DNA of 64,000 nt, taken from the NCBI GenBank assembly GCA_031551355.1, contig JAVBNT010000004.1, forward strand, positions 26,812-90,811. Direction: 5' to 3'. This stretch comes from JAVBNT01 sp031551355 (GTDB lineage: Bacteria > Vulcanimicrobiota > CADAWZ01). The translations under genes and the position numbers were made by a program. The notes under the pieces were generated by a model that ran no database searches, was not told where the DNA came from, and worked only from the letters and a program-made list of their open reading frames with translations. Shown one piece after another: positions 43,799 through 53,498 of this stretch (position 1 is its first letter; each line of letters starts with the position of its first letter).

Positions 43799-45165
43799 TT
43801 GCCCACTCTCTCCATTCCAGAAACAATTCTCTTAAACTCATCACCCCGGTGTTCAGCCGATTTGAACATATCAAAGCTTGCGCAGGCCGGAGATAAAAGC
43901 ACATTTCCGGCAGGCAGGCAGGCTTCATAAGCGGTTTTCATTGCCAATTCAAAATCATATCCGCAAAAATGTATATTTTCAAAACCGTGTTTCCTGATTT
44001 CCACAGCTATTTTTTCGGAAGATTCACCAATGAGAACAACCGATTTTGCCCTTAAAGCCATAACCCGGCACATTTCAGAAAAATCACTGTTTTTGTCCTT
44101 ACCTCCGGCTATCATCACAAACGGCTGTGAAATACTGTTCATGGCGGCAATAACCGCTCCCGGATTCGTTCCTTTTGAATCGTCATAGAACGAAACCGAT
44201 CCGACCCTGCCGGAAAATTCCATCCTGTGATGAAGTGCCGTGAAAGTATCCACGGAAATCATCACATCATGACAATTCACCCCGGCAAGTTCCGCAACGT
44301 TCAGAAGCGCCAGAACGTTCTGCAGATTATGAACCCCCTTCAGGGCAATCCGCTCCAACGGAAAACATTTTTCGGCAACGGCAGCGTTTTTTCTGAAAAC
44401 AAAACCGTCTCTGACGAAGTATCCCCGCGGAACCTCGGAAACGGTACTGAAATAATAAACTTCAGACTTTACCGAAGAAGCTATTTCACGGCAATAACTG
44501 CAGTCAAAATTGAAAACGGCATAGTCACCGGCAGACTGATTTTCAAAAAGTCTGGCCTTTGCGCTCACATAACTTTGCATGCTTCCATGCCGATCCATAT
44601 GATCAGGAGTTATATGGGTCACAACACCTATTTTGGGCCTGAATTTTTCTATCGTCTCAAGTTGAAAACTGCTGATTTCTGCGACAATCCAGGACACGTC
44701 CTGATGCTCTATAACCTCTCCTGAAAGAGGCGTGCCGATATTGCCGGCCAGCAGTGAGCTAACGCCGTTGTCCGAAAAAACTTTATGAATCAAACTAACA
44801 GTAGTTGATTTACCGTTCGTTCCGGTAACGCCGATTATCGGCGCCCGGGAAAAATAGTAAGCAAGCTCTATCTCCCCGATAACAGAGACACCGTTATTTT
44901 TTGCGGCGGCAATCTGCGGATGGCCGACCGGGACTCCCGGACTTAAAACAATCAAATCAGTGCCCTCATATATTTTAGATGTGTTGCCGTCCGACTCATA
45001 AGAAATTTTTTCCATATCAAGACCGGACAGGCAAGCAAGAAGTTCCTGCTCAGGCATTGAATCACTTACAAAGACTTCCGCCCCGCAGGCAAGTAAAATT
45101 CTGACAATACTTCTGCCGCTCTTTCCCAGACCGACTACAGATATTTTTTTTCCGTTAAAATCCAT
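43795..45165 (-). CDS. murD: UDP-MurNAc-L-alanine--D-glutamate ligase
   Basis: A 456-residue ligase. KKISVVGLGKSGRSIVRIL is the N-terminal nucleotide fold, GVTGTNGKSTTVSLIHKV the ATP loop, and FYDDSKGTNPGAVIAA the third domain. The start at 45165 has GGTGG upstream and matches the family; the ORF extends further (45219) without homology. It lies 14 bp behind mraY. Confidence 0.97.
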   Translation of the reverse strand: MDFNGKKISVVGLGKSGRSIVRILLACGAEVFVSDSMPEQELLACLSGLDMEKISYESDGNTSKIYEGTDLIVLSPGVPVGHPQIAAAKNNGVSVIGEIELAYYFSRAPIIGVTGTNGKSTTVSLIHKVFSDNGVSSLLAGNIGTPLSGEVIEHQDVSWIVAEISSFQLETIEKFRPKIGVVTHITPDHMDRHGSMQSYVSAKARLFENQSAGDYAVFNFDCSYCREIASSVKSEVYYFSTVSEVPRGYFVRDGFVFRKNAAVAEKCFPLERIALKGVHNLQNVLALLNVAELAGVNCHDVMISVDTFTALHHRMEFSGRVGSVSFYDDSKGTNPGAVIAAMNSISQPFVMIAGGKDKNSDFSEMCRVMALRAKSVVLIGESSEKIAVEIRKHGFENIHFCGYDFELAMKTAYEACLPAGNVLLSPACASFDMFKSAEHRGDEFKRIVSGMERVGK

Positions 45166-45179
45166 AATGCCACCCAAAA

Positions 45180-46196
45180 TCAAGAAAAATAAATTAAAAG
45201 GCCGATTATCGAAAAGCAAAAACCGGCAAGCCAGAAACGCGTTGTAACCTGAACCTCATGAAGACCGCCCAATGCAAAGTGATGGTGAATCGGGCTCATA
45301 CGAAAAATTCTTTTTCCACCTGTCTTTTTAAACCAGGCAACCTGAATCATAACCGACAGGGCTTCCATAACATAGATCCCGCCGACAACGGCAAGTATAA
45401 ACTCCGTTCCTGTGAGAATGGACAATGCCGCAAGAGCACCGCCCAAACCCAAAGAACCGGTATCACCCATAAATATTCTTGCCGGGAAAGCATTAAAAGC
45501 CAGAAAAGCCATCAGTGAACCGACAATAAAAATACAACCGACAAAAAGATCAAACTTCCCGCCGTAAAGCAGGATTAGGCAGTACGCGCAAAGTGAAATA
45601 ATCACACTGCCGCCGGCAAGTCCGTCAAGACCGTCGGTAAGATTAACGGCATTTACACATCCTGAAACAACAAGCACGCAGAACGGATAAAGCCACCATC
45701 CGAAATCTACCTGTCCGTAAAAAGGTATAAAAACCTTAGCCCCTATTGAAGAGAAAGAAATCATGTACCATGCCATAAGCAGTCCCAAAACAGTATGTGC
45801 AAGCAGCTTATCCCTGGCACGAAGTCCCAATGAACGGCTCTTCTTTATTTTCATAAAATCGTCAACAAAGCCAAGAGCTCCGTTGGCAAAAATTACAATC
45901 GCAAAAACGAGATAATCATAGGTAACGGCAGCTTCTTCTCTGGGTATTAATGAAGAAAAGGCATAAAGCAAAACAGAGGCAATAAAAAATGTCAGCAAAG
46001 TCACAAGTCCGCCCATCGTCGGAGTTCCTTTTTTGCTCAAATGGTCCTGAGGCCCTTCCTCACGTATCTGCTGTCCCCACTGCAGTTGTTTCAATTTCTT
46101 TATGTAAAACGGAAAAATCATCAGGCTGATAACAAAACCGATAAACCAAAAAGGCATAACAAATTTAAAATGGGCGGGAATTACTGCAAAGTTCAT
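45180..46196 (-). CDS. mraY: Phospho-MurNAc-pentapeptide transferase
   Basis: A 338-residue integral membrane enzyme producing lipid I. KKGTPTMGGLVTLL, VGFVDDFMKIKKSRSLGL (here GFVDDFMK), NAVNLTDGLDGLAGG and FMGDTGSLGLGG are the Asp-rich catalytic motifs; MSPIHHHFALGG is near the end. The start codon overlaps the murF stop by 4 bp (ATGA). Confidence 0.97.
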   Translation of the reverse strand: MNFAVIPAHFKFVMPFWFIGFVISLMIFPFYIKKLKQLQWGQQIREEGPQDHLSKKGTPTMGGLVTLLTFFIASVLLYAFSSLIPREEAAVTYDYLVFAIVIFANGALGFVDDFMKIKKSRSLGLRARDKLLAHTVLGLLMAWYMISFSSIGAKVFIPFYGQVDFGWWLYPFCVLVVSGCVNAVNLTDGLDGLAGGSVIISLCAYCLILLYGGKFDLFVGCIFIVGSLMAFLAFNAFPARIFMGDTGSLGLGGALAALSILTGTEFILAVVGGIYVMEALSVMIQVAWFKKTGGKRIFRMSPIHHHFALGGLHEVQVTTRFWLAGFCFSIIGLLIYFS

Positions 46197-47581
46197 AAGT
46201 TCTCCTCAAGCGGGTATTTTTCCAGAATCTTTTCCGTAATATTTTCCAAAGTCATAGCGCGTGAAGCCTTTACCAATACCAGGTCTTCCGAGTTAATCAG
46301 GGCAGAAACGGCACCGGCAGCAGAAACGGCATCCTCAAAGATATGGATGCGCTGCGAATCCATTCCCGACTTAATAGCCTCCTCCGCCATAAAACGGCTG
46401 TCCTTACCGATCGCAAAAAGATGGGAAATATTCATTGAAGCGGCAAGAACTCCGATATCTCTGTGTGATTGCTCAGAGATTCCGCCAAGTTCCCTCATAT
46501 CCCCCAAAACGGCAATCTTTCTGCCGGAAGAAACCATGTTTTCAAGAGTCAAAAGAGCCGATTTCATCGAAGAAGGACTGGCATTATAGCAATCGTTTAT
46601 CAGAGAAACTCCACCGGAACATTTCAAAATCTCCATTCTCTTACCGGTAAGCAAAGATGAGTTCAAAGCCGAAATACAGTCTCCAAACGGAATACCGTTC
46701 AAAACACCGGCCAATATGGAAGCCATTGAATTATACACATTGTGCACGCCGGGAAAAAGAATTGGAACTTCGTATATCTTTCCGGAAAACTCAAAAACGC
46801 ATATGAATCCCGACGGAACTTCCGGAGCAAAAGATATCAGTCGCAAAGAGGAATTTTCCTTTTGTCCGAACGTAAAAATTTTGCATTTTACATTTGAAGC
46901 AATATAATCCGTCCAATTATCATCGGCATTCAGAATAAGGATATCATCAGCGGCAAACCCGTCGGCAATTTCCGATTTTGCATCGGCAATTGCTTTCGCA
47001 GAACCGAGAAGTTCAAAATGAGACTCGCCGATCATCGTTATGATACCCATAGTAGGCTGCACAATGTCCCGAAGCTGCTTGATCTGGCCTTTTCCCCTCA
47101 TACCCAGTTCCACAACGGCAGCCTGCGACGATGAATCAATCATAAACAGTGTCTGCGGCACCCCTATTTCATTATTATGGTTTGCCGGGGTGCTTACAGT
47201 TTTGTATTTACAGGACATTACGGAGCAGAGCATGTCTTTCGTCGTGGTTTTACCGTTGCTTCCGGTCACGGCAATGACGGGGATATTGAACCTGCTTCTG
47301 TAATTAGCCGCAATTTTATGATAGGCAAGCAAAGTATCGGGCACTCTTATGATACGGTCGAAACCGCAGTCATGCTCCATATTGCAAAGCGAAGCGCATG
47401 CGCCTTTATCAAAGGCCGCCGCGATAAAATTATGTCCGTCAAAATTCTCGCCTTTCACAGGAACAAAAAAATCATTCAGGGAAATGGTCCGCGAATCTGT
47501 GGAAATATTGCCGACATCCGCATCGGCCTGCGGCTTTAAGTTAAAAATATCATATATTTCGGAAAGTTTTACTGGCTGCAA
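46193..47581 (-). CDS. murF: UDP-MurNAc-tripeptide--D-Ala-D-Ala ligase
   Basis: A 462-residue ligase adding D-Ala-D-Ala. VTGSNGKTTTKDMLCSVM is the ATP loop, AANHNNEIGVPQTLF and ELGMRGKGQIKQL are MurF-specific, and DCYNASPSSMKSAL marks the C-domain. The start is TTG with AAGGAG about 11 nt upstream. It ends overlapping mraY. Confidence 0.96.
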   Translation of the reverse strand: MQPVKLSEIYDIFNLKPQADADVGNISTDSRTISLNDFFVPVKGENFDGHNFIAAAFDKGACASLCNMEHDCGFDRIIRVPDTLLAYHKIAANYRSRFNIPVIAVTGSNGKTTTKDMLCSVMSCKYKTVSTPANHNNEIGVPQTLFMIDSSSQAAVVELGMRGKGQIKQLRDIVQPTMGIITMIGESHFELLGSAKAIADAKSEIADGFAADDILILNADDNWTDYIASNVKCKIFTFGQKENSSLRLISFAPEVPSGFICVFEFSGKIYEVPILFPGVHNVYNSMASILAGVLNGIPFGDCISALNSSLLTGKRMEILKCSGGVSLINDCYNASPSSMKSALLTLENMVSSGRKIAVLGDMRELGGISEQSHRDIGVLAASMNISHLFAIGKDSRFMAEEAIKSGMDSQRIHIFEDAVSAAGAVSALINSEDLVLVKASRAMTLENITEKILEKYPLEENL

Positions 47582-47613
47582 TCTATTACCGTCTCCTTGC
47601 CTTCAGGCAGTGG

Positions 47614-49074
47614 CTATACTTGAAAAAACTCCCGCACAATCTCAGAGTCGTCAAAATGAATCGTCCGATCTCTGAGAATCTGATAATCCTCATGTCCTTT
47701 TCCGGCAATAACAACCGTATCAGACGGCCGTGCCGATTCGAGAGCCGTAAAAATTGCTTTTTTCCTGTCGCTCTCACATCTGTAATCGTTAAAAGAAGAA
47801 GGCAGACCCTTCTTTATATCATCAATTATCTTCTCCGGATCCTCAGTCCGCGGGTTGTCCGAAGTTATAACGACAAAGTCACTGTTACGACAGGCAATTT
47901 CAGCCATCAGAGGCCGCTTAAGACGATCTCTGTCACCGCCGCAGCCGAACACTGAAATTAAACGGCCGCGGGTCATTTTTCTCGCTGTATCCAAAACATT
48001 CAAAAGTCCGTCGGGCGTATGGGCATAGTCGACAACTACGGAAAAATCCTGACCGCATTCCACAAGCTCAAAACGTCCTTTCACACCTTTAAAGTCAGTA
48101 AAACAACGAGCGATTTCCGCAATAGAAAATCCGAATGATGAAATTGTTGCTATCGCAGCAAGAGAATTGTAGATATTAAAAAATCCCGATACGCCAAGTG
48201 AAATCTCGTATTCATTGGAATTATGCAAAAGAGTATAGGTAATTCCATCGGGACGGACATCACAGTTAAGCGCTCTGAAATCAGCATCGGACTTCACCGA
48301 ATAACGCAGAAACGGAACTTTGAGCTCCGAGACAATCTTACCGCTCCAGGGATCGTCGGCATTGAGTATGGCAACGGCGTCATTACTGCCGTTGTTAAGG
48401 CTCTCAAAAAGCTTTAGCTTGGCACTGAAATAATCTTCAAAATCCGCATGAAAATCAAGATGATCCTGAGTAAGGTTTGTAAATACGGCCCTGTCAAAAC
48501 GGCAGGAGTAAACCCTATCCAGTGAAAGCGCATGCGAAGAAACCTCAAAAACAACAGCCTTCATATTTTCATCCAGCATTTCCGCCAATGTTTTCTGCAA
48601 AAAAACAGCGTCGGGAGTCGTGACGCTTGAGGAAATCCTCCTGTCACCGATCTTAGTATAGAGAGTCCCCATTAAACCGGTATTTACACCAAGCGAATTC
48701 AGTAGAAAATCAATCATAAAAGTCGTTGTCGTTTTTCCGTTCGTCCCGGTAACACCGACAACTTTCATTTTTTCAGACGGGCGTCCGTAGAACTCATCGG
48801 CAAAAAGCGCCAGGGCCTTTCTCATATCATCAACGGTCACGACAGTTATGCCCGCCGGAACCACCGCTTTTTTTGACACGCAAACCGCCGCAGCCCCGGC
48901 GGCAACTGCAGATTCAATATAGTCATGACCATCGGTTTTAAAACCCTCAATACAGCAAAAAAGTGTCTGCGGAATCACTGATTTTGAATCACAGGACACA
49001 AATTTTATATCAATATTTTCGCTGCCCTCGATCCTAAAACCGGGAAGTCTGCGCAGAAGCTGAGACAATCTCAT
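47614..49074 (-). CDS. murE: UDP-MurNAc-dipeptide ligase (third-residue adding)
   Basis: A 486-residue ligase that adds the diamino acid. VVGVTGTNGKTTTTFMID is the ATP loop and VVDYAHTPDGLLNVL the next motif. The substrate-selecting loop reads SDNPRTEDP, with the DNPR sequence typical of meso-diaminopimelate enzymes, so the wall is probably mDAP type. Start 49074 is set by AAGGAG 6 nt upstream; it overlaps the end of the preceding PBP gene region only through the SD. Confidence 0.97.
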   Translation of the reverse strand: MRLSQLLRRLPGFRIEGSENIDIKFVSCDSKSVIPQTLFCCIEGFKTDGHDYIESAVAAGAAAVCVSKKAVVPAGITVVTVDDMRKALALFADEFYGRPSEKMKVVGVTGTNGKTTTTFMIDFLLNSLGVNTGLMGTLYTKIGDRRISSSVTTPDAVFLQKTLAEMLDENMKAVVFEVSSHALSLDRVYSCRFDRAVFTNLTQDHLDFHADFEDYFSAKLKLFESLNNGSNDAVAILNADDPWSGKIVSELKVPFLRYSVKSDADFRALNCDVRPDGITYTLLHNSNEYEISLGVSGFFNIYNSLAAIATISSFGFSIAEIARCFTDFKGVKGRFELVECGQDFSVVVDYAHTPDGLLNVLDTARKMTRGRLISVFGCGGDRDRLKRPLMAEIACRNSDFVVITSDNPRTEDPEKIIDDIKKGLPSSFNDYRCESDRKKAIFTALESARPSDTVVIAGKGHEDYQILRDRTIHFDDSEIVREFFQV

Positions 49075-49084
49075 AGAAGGCTCC

Positions 49085-50842
49085 TTAATGGGATGATTCA
49101 TTGGGCGGAGGATTGCTGCCCAGAGCGTTTATTTCATTTGGGAAACTCGGGGGAATGCCGAGTCTCCAAAGAGCTTCTCTGGCAATTTCCGAAAAGACGG
49201 GAGCCGCGACACTGCCGCCCCAGATAACGCCTTTAGGATTTTTAATCTTGACGAGCATTACGAATTTAGGATCCTCAGCCGGCACAAATCCTACAAATGA
49301 CGCAATATATTTGCCCTGAGCATAGACTCCGTTTTCAACGACATTAGCCGTTCCCGTTTTCCCGCCGCAAAGATAGCCCGGAATTTTTGCCTTGCCTCCG
49401 GTTCCGTTCTCAACGACGTTTCTAAGCATGGCTACCATCTTATAAGATGTTTCACTTGAGATACTACGGGCCTGCAGCGTCGGTTTGAAATCGTGCACAA
49501 TATTTCCCTCCGAGTCAAGAATCTGTTTGACAATATGGGGCTTCATCTGCTCACCATTGTTAACAACACCTTGAACTGCGGATACAAGCTGTATCGGGGT
49601 TATCGCGACTCCCTGACCAAAAGCAATCGTTGCCAGACTGATATCGCTCCATTCGCTTAGAGGCAGCAAAAGACCCTCGGTCTCTCCGGGAAGCTCAATT
49701 CCCGTGAGCTTGCCCATACCGAAAGTATCGAGATATTTAAAATAAGTTTTAGAGCCCATCTTCAGACCGATGGCAACCGAACCGGTGTTAAAAGAATAGG
49801 CAATGATATCGGTTATTTTCTCGGTAGGATTACCGCCGAAACCGTCATTGGCATTGTGAAGAGTCCAGCCGCCGACATTGATCGTATTGCCGCACTGGAT
49901 CATATCATCAAGCTTTACCTTACCGCTGTCGAGTGCCGCAGCGGCGAGAAGCACCTTAAATGTTGAGCCCGGCTCATAGGCATCACAAACACATGAATTC
50001 CTTGTGACCTGCATGTATTGGGGAGACTTGGGATCTGTGGATTTAAAATCAGGCTTTGTGGACATCGCCAGAATTTCTCCGGTTTTTGCGTCCATAATAA
50101 TTACCGAACCGCTCTCGGCGCCAATTTTTTTAACGGCCTTTTCAAGATAGTTTTCAACAATATACTGTATACTCTCGTCGATAGTAAGAACGACACTGTA
50201 TCCCTGAACGGCCGGAACCATAGAGGACAGTCCGCCCGGAATAACACGCCCGTCACGATCCATCTCGGCGCTCATTTCCCCCGGCTTGCCTTTAAGATAC
50301 TTCTCCATTGTGGACTCTATGCCGTCAAGCCCCTGATCATCAATACCGGTACAGCCGAGAATATGGGCCCCGAGATTTCCCTTCGGATAAAACCTTTTGC
50401 CGGTAGACTCTTTCAAAAGAAAAACTCCGTCAAGCTTCAGATCCGCTATTTTTTTAGCAGTTTCATCATCTATTTTTCTTTCGACCCATACAAATGTCGA
50501 AGCCACGGAAAGTTTATTTTCAATAATATTAGCATCGACGCCAAGAGCCTTTGCTATCAGCGCCGAGGTTTTCTGCCGATCCCTTATTTTTGTGGGATCG
50601 GCGGCAATAGACGACAAAGCCATGCTGTTGGCAAGAACAACATATTTACGGTCAAGAATACTGCCGCGCAAAGCCGGAAGCGATATAGTACCTTTATGCT
50701 GACCATCGGCTTTGTCTTTATATTTGTCCTGCTGGAAAGCCTGCAGGCTAACTAAACGGTAACTTAATATAATAAATAAAAGTAAGGTGATATAAAAAAG
50801 GTTAACCAACCTCTGCCTTACTGTTTTTTTCCATCCCAACAT
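49085..50842 (-). CDS. ftsI: Penicillin-binding protein, FtsI/PBP2 type transpeptidase
   Basis: A 585-residue class B PBP that crosslinks septal peptidoglycan. A membrane helix at about 14-32 precedes the pedestal (LRGSILDRKYVVLA) and the transpeptidase domain. Catalytic motifs: Ser293-x-x-Lys296 (STFK), SFN at 350-352, KTG at 495-497. Start 50842 has GAGGTG 8 nt upstream. It could also be called spoVD-like by length, but no PASTA domain is present. Confidence 0.94.
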   Translation of the reverse strand: MLGWKKTVRQRLVNLFYITLLLFIILSYRLVSLQAFQQDKYKDKADGQHKGTISLPALRGSILDRKYVVLANSMALSSIAADPTKIRDRQKTSALIAKALGVDANIIENKLSVASTFVWVERKIDDETAKKIADLKLDGVFLLKESTGKRFYPKGNLGAHILGCTGIDDQGLDGIESTMEKYLKGKPGEMSAEMDRDGRVIPGGLSSMVPAVQGYSVVLTIDESIQYIVENYLEKAVKKIGAESGSVIIMDAKTGEILAMSTKPDFKSTDPKSPQYMQVTRNSCVCDAYEPGSTFKVLLAAAALDSGKVKLDDMIQCGNTINVGGWTLHNANDGFGGNPTEKITDIIAYSFNTGSVAIGLKMGSKTYFKYLDTFGMGKLTGIELPGETEGLLLPLSEWSDISLATIAFGQGVAITPIQLVSAVQGVVNNGEQMKPHIVKQILDSEGNIVHDFKPTLQARSISSETSYKMVAMLRNVVENGTGGKAKIPGYLCGGKTGTANVVENGVYAQGKYIASFVGFVPAEDPKFVMLVKIKNPKGVIWGGSVAAPVFSEIAREALWRLGIPPSFPNEINALGSNPPPNESSH

Positions 50843-50895
50843 AAAAAAATGCACCTCATCGGTTTAAATTTTAAAAACCCGCATGAACGCAAACA

Positions 50896-50962
50896 AGGGT
50901 GACATATCACCCTATACCAATTTTCACCCAAGGCCGGGGAGGCAGAACGGTCCGCCCCCCGG
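50896..50962. other. Two hairpins in the ftsL-ftsI gap
   Basis: AGGGTGA-CATA-TCACCCT (50896-50913) and a GC-rich stem with arms CCGGGG (50934) and CCCCGG (50962). They lie in the 245-bp gap between ftsL and ftsI, the largest gap between mraZ and murG, and may modulate transcription or RNA stability within the operon. Confidence 0.45.
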
Positions 50963-51087
50963 AATAATCAACGGCCTTAAAGTAATTTTTTCTCAAAAAG
51001 CACCAATTCAATGGTTTTCTTTTTCCGGATCGAATCCTTTGTGGTCAAACGGCCCAGCTTAACCATAAGTTTCAATCCAAAGTCCAA

Positions 51088-51501
51088 CTATCTGGAGTCG
51101 GTTTTCCTGTATGTTTCAATCGCAACAACATCCTCCAAAGAAGCTTGCAGAACAGATGGACGTCTCATATCAAGGATAAGCCTGTTCGGCGGGTGAGACA
51201 TTCCCAGCTCTTTCCTGGCAATGGTTTCGATACGTTCAAGAGAACTAAGTCTGTTTACTTCCAGTTTCATCGTCAGGCGTGACCGTTCTAAAGTTGCTTT
51301 TGTTTCCTTCATACGGCAGACCTGATACTGACAACTTATTAACTGAGCACAGAGGCAAAGATATATAATTATCATTGAAGCCACACCAATCAGGGCTACG
51401 GCGCACAGTGCCACCGAAAATGGGGACACTTTATTGACGCCCCTGCGACCTATTGATGATTTAACTCTATTCGTTTTATTTTTTCTAGAGACAGCTAACA
51501 A
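51088..51501 (-). CDS. ftsL: Cell division protein FtsL-like
   Basis: A 137-residue bitopic protein: basic cytoplasmic start, membrane helix at about 28-50, then a coiled coil (about 55-95) with SRLTMKLEVNRLSSLERIE and the ARKELGMSHP segment seen in FtsL. Position between rsmH and ftsI supports the call, since sequence conservation in FtsL is weak. The start is TTG with AGGAGG 13 nt upstream, a long spacing. Confidence 0.82.
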   Translation of the reverse strand: MLAVSRKNKTNRVKSSIGRRGVNKVSPFSVALCAVALIGVASMIIIYLCLCAQLISCQYQVCRMKETKATLERSRLTMKLEVNRLSSLERIETIARKELGMSHPPNRLILDMRRPSVLQASLEDVVAIETYRKTDSR

Positions 51502-51519
51502 TTTACTTAAAATACCTCC

Positions 51520-52458
51520 TTAAGAGACAATTTCTATTGCTCTCATTTTTGCCGAACGTGCTCTCGGATTATCCCTAACCTCTTCTTCCTTAGGAAGCTG
51601 AGGCTTTTTTGTAAGAAGTAAAAACCGTTTTTGATTTTCATCAATTATTTCCGAACCATATACCGGATCGATTTTTCTGGAAACATTCCGGAACCTTTGC
51701 TTTACAATCCGATCTTCAATTGAGTGATAGGAGATGACTACTATTCTCCCTCCAGGTTTAGTCATCTTAATCGCCTTCTCAAGTCCTTCTTCAAGGTTTT
51801 GCATTTCGCGGTTCACTGCTATCCTTAAAGCCATAAAGACTCTTGTTGCAGGATGTATGGCTGTTCCCGCCTTAGATCTTGGCACACACTGCTCGATACA
51901 GGATGCCAGTTCCAAGGTTGTTTCTATCGGTTTACCGCGCCGGACAGACTCGATACGCCTGGCAATCCTGCCGGCAAACCTTTCGTCACCATAATCCCTG
52001 AAGATTTTTCCCAGTTCCACAGCCGGCAGACCGTTTACCAAATCATAAGCCGTCGTTTCAGAAGACACATCCATCCTCATATCAAGTCTGGCCTGTGAAC
52101 GAAAGCTAAATCCCCTGCTTCCGCTGTCCAATTGATGAGACGAGACTCCAAGATCAAAAAGGCATCCGTCTATAGCTTTAATGTTTTCGTTTTCCAGAAG
52201 CTCCTCAAGGTTTCCAAAGTTACCCTTAATCAGCCGCAAATTTTTATTTTCACGAAACACGTCAAGCGATTCTTTTAATGCCTCTTCATCCTGGTCGATA
52301 CCGATCACCGTACCATTTGTTCCCAAAACTTCCAGGATTCTTTTTGTGTGACCACCTCCCCCCAAAGTGCAATCTACATAAACCCCGCCGGCAAAAGGGC
52401 GGAGATAATCGAGAACCTCTCTGACCATTACAGGTATATGATAATCAGGGCACATCAT
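51520..52458 (-). CDS. rsmH: 16S rRNA (cytosine1402-N4)-methyltransferase
   Basis: A 312-residue SAM methyltransferase (MraW). HIPVMVREVLDYL, DCTLGGGGHTKRIL (SAM loop), LFDLGVSSHQLD and the C-terminal SYHSIEDRIVKQRF and NPRARSAKMRAIE are diagnostic. It modifies C1402 of 16S rRNA. It follows mraZ by 96 bp. Confidence 0.97.
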   Translation of the reverse strand: MMCPDYHIPVMVREVLDYLRPFAGGVYVDCTLGGGGHTKRILEVLGTNGTVIGIDQDEEALKESLDVFRENKNLRLIKGNFGNLEELLENENIKAIDGCLFDLGVSSHQLDSGSRGFSFRSQARLDMRMDVSSETTAYDLVNGLPAVELGKIFRDYGDERFAGRIARRIESVRRGKPIETTLELASCIEQCVPRSKAGTAIHPATRVFMALRIAVNREMQNLEEGLEKAIKMTKPGGRIVVISYHSIEDRIVKQRFRNVSRKIDPVYGSEIIDENQKRFLLLTKKPQLPKEEEVRDNPRARSAKMRAIEIVS

Positions 52459-52554
52459 AAAAATAATACAACCTGTCTTACATCTGTTATCAAAATAGTC
52501 ATAAAGATTCCCGTATAAAGCAAATTTCTTAAAAAACTAAAGATGCGGGCCGGC

Positions 52555-52992
52555 TCAGACACCGTATCTGGAATTAACAAATACCGTATCTTCCTGGAAG
52601 TCATATCCGTCAATTTCCTGCCACTTATTGCTATCCCACAGCTCTATGTGGTTCATAACGCCAACCAAAGTTACTTTTCCGTCACTCAAACCGATCAAAT
52701 CGCGCAGAACCTGAGGAACAAGAACCCTCCCCTGTTTCTCCTCTTCACACAAAAACGAAGACGCCAAAATTCTTTTAAGCCACCTTTGTCCCTGTATATC
52801 CGTTTTCTGAATTTTATCGGCAAGCTCTTTTGTCAGGTTATTAAACTCTTCCTCAGGCATTATCCAAACGCAGTCGTCAGCCTGAATACTTCTAAGCAGA
52901 TAAAATCTCTCGCCAAGTGAAGTTCTGTAGCGCGAAGGAATGATCAAACGACCTTTTTCATCAAGAGTATGATTACTCTGCCCTGAAAACAT
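52555..52992 (-). CDS. mraZ: Transcriptional regulator MraZ
   Basis: A 145-residue protein with two SpoVT/AbrB-like halves: DEKGRLIIPSRYRTSLGE (about 11-28) and EEEKQGRVLVPQVLRDLIG (about 84-102). MraZ oligomers bind short direct repeats in front of mraZ and repress the dcw operon. Such repeats are present just upstream (52994-53023). First gene of the division/wall cluster. Confidence 0.96.
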   Translation of the reverse strand: MFSGQSNHTLDEKGRLIIPSRYRTSLGERFYLLRSIQADDCVWIMPEEEFNNLTKELADKIQKTDIQGQRWLKRILASSFLCEEEKQGRVLVPQVLRDLIGLSDGKVTLVGVMNHIELWDSNKWQEIDGYDFQEDTVFVNSRYGV

Positions 52993-52993
52993 C

Positions 52994-53023
52994 CGGCACC
53001 CCCTTCACTCCACTTTACTCCAC
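52994..53023 (-). promoter_or_regulatory. MraZ box before mraZ
   Basis: On the minus strand GTGGAGTAAA (53023-53014), GTGGAGTGAA (53013-53004) and a weaker GGGGGTGCCG (53003-52994) follow each other with 10-bp period, the arrangement bound by MraZ in other bacteria. They lie between the promoter and the start codon. Confidence 0.75.
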
Positions 53024-53035
53024 TTGACACCTACA

Positions 53036-53065
53036 ATGATAATCTCCAAACCCACCGAGTGTCAA
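53036..53065 (-). promoter_or_regulatory. dcw operon promoter
   Basis: On the minus strand TTGACA (53065-53060), 18-nt spacer, TATCAT (53041-53036). The transcript would start about 10 nt before the MraZ repeats. Confidence 0.65.
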
Positions 53066-53261
53066 TAGGCCAAGAGCCCGAATGTCGACAAGCAACCTGG
53101 CCCACCACCTATCTAACCGAATATATAGGGTTTAATCACGGCATTAACACTATATATTGCGTCAAAACACACGAGCAACCGATATATTTTATTGATTTTT
53201 TTTCAACACAATCAACAAAACAAAAACAAAGAAATAATTCAAAAAAGACCAACCACTGGCG

Positions 53262-53281
53262 GTGGAGCAAAGTGGAGAAAT
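53262..53281 (+). promoter_or_regulatory. Second MraZ-box-like pair in opposite orientation
   Basis: GTGGAGCAAA and GTGGAGAAAT are direct 10-bp repeats on the plus strand, 240 bp upstream of the first box. A third, weaker ACGGAGAAAT follows at about 53290. No gene starts on the plus strand until 53703. Confidence 0.5.
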
Positions 53282-53464
53282 ATTAAAAGACGGAGAAATA
53301 TTGATTTTTTTTCAACAATATTCGGGATAGCATTTTGTTAACATATTTTTAACCAAACAACAAACAGCATGTTTTTGCATGCCAAAAAACATGCAAAAAA
53401 GCGAGAAACAATGAACGTCTTAACCCTTTTACAATACACGGCAACGCCACATGTAAAGCCATGT

Positions 53465-53498
53465 AAAAAAAATAAAAAACCATGCCCTGAAGGCATGG
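53465..53498 (-). terminator. Minus-strand intrinsic terminator upstream of the dcw promoter
   Basis: CCATGCC/GGCATGG stem (53480-53498) followed on the minus strand by a T-rich stretch of more than ten bases. No gene upstream on this strand is recognised, so it ends either an unannotated RNA or stray antisense transcription. Confidence 0.7.
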
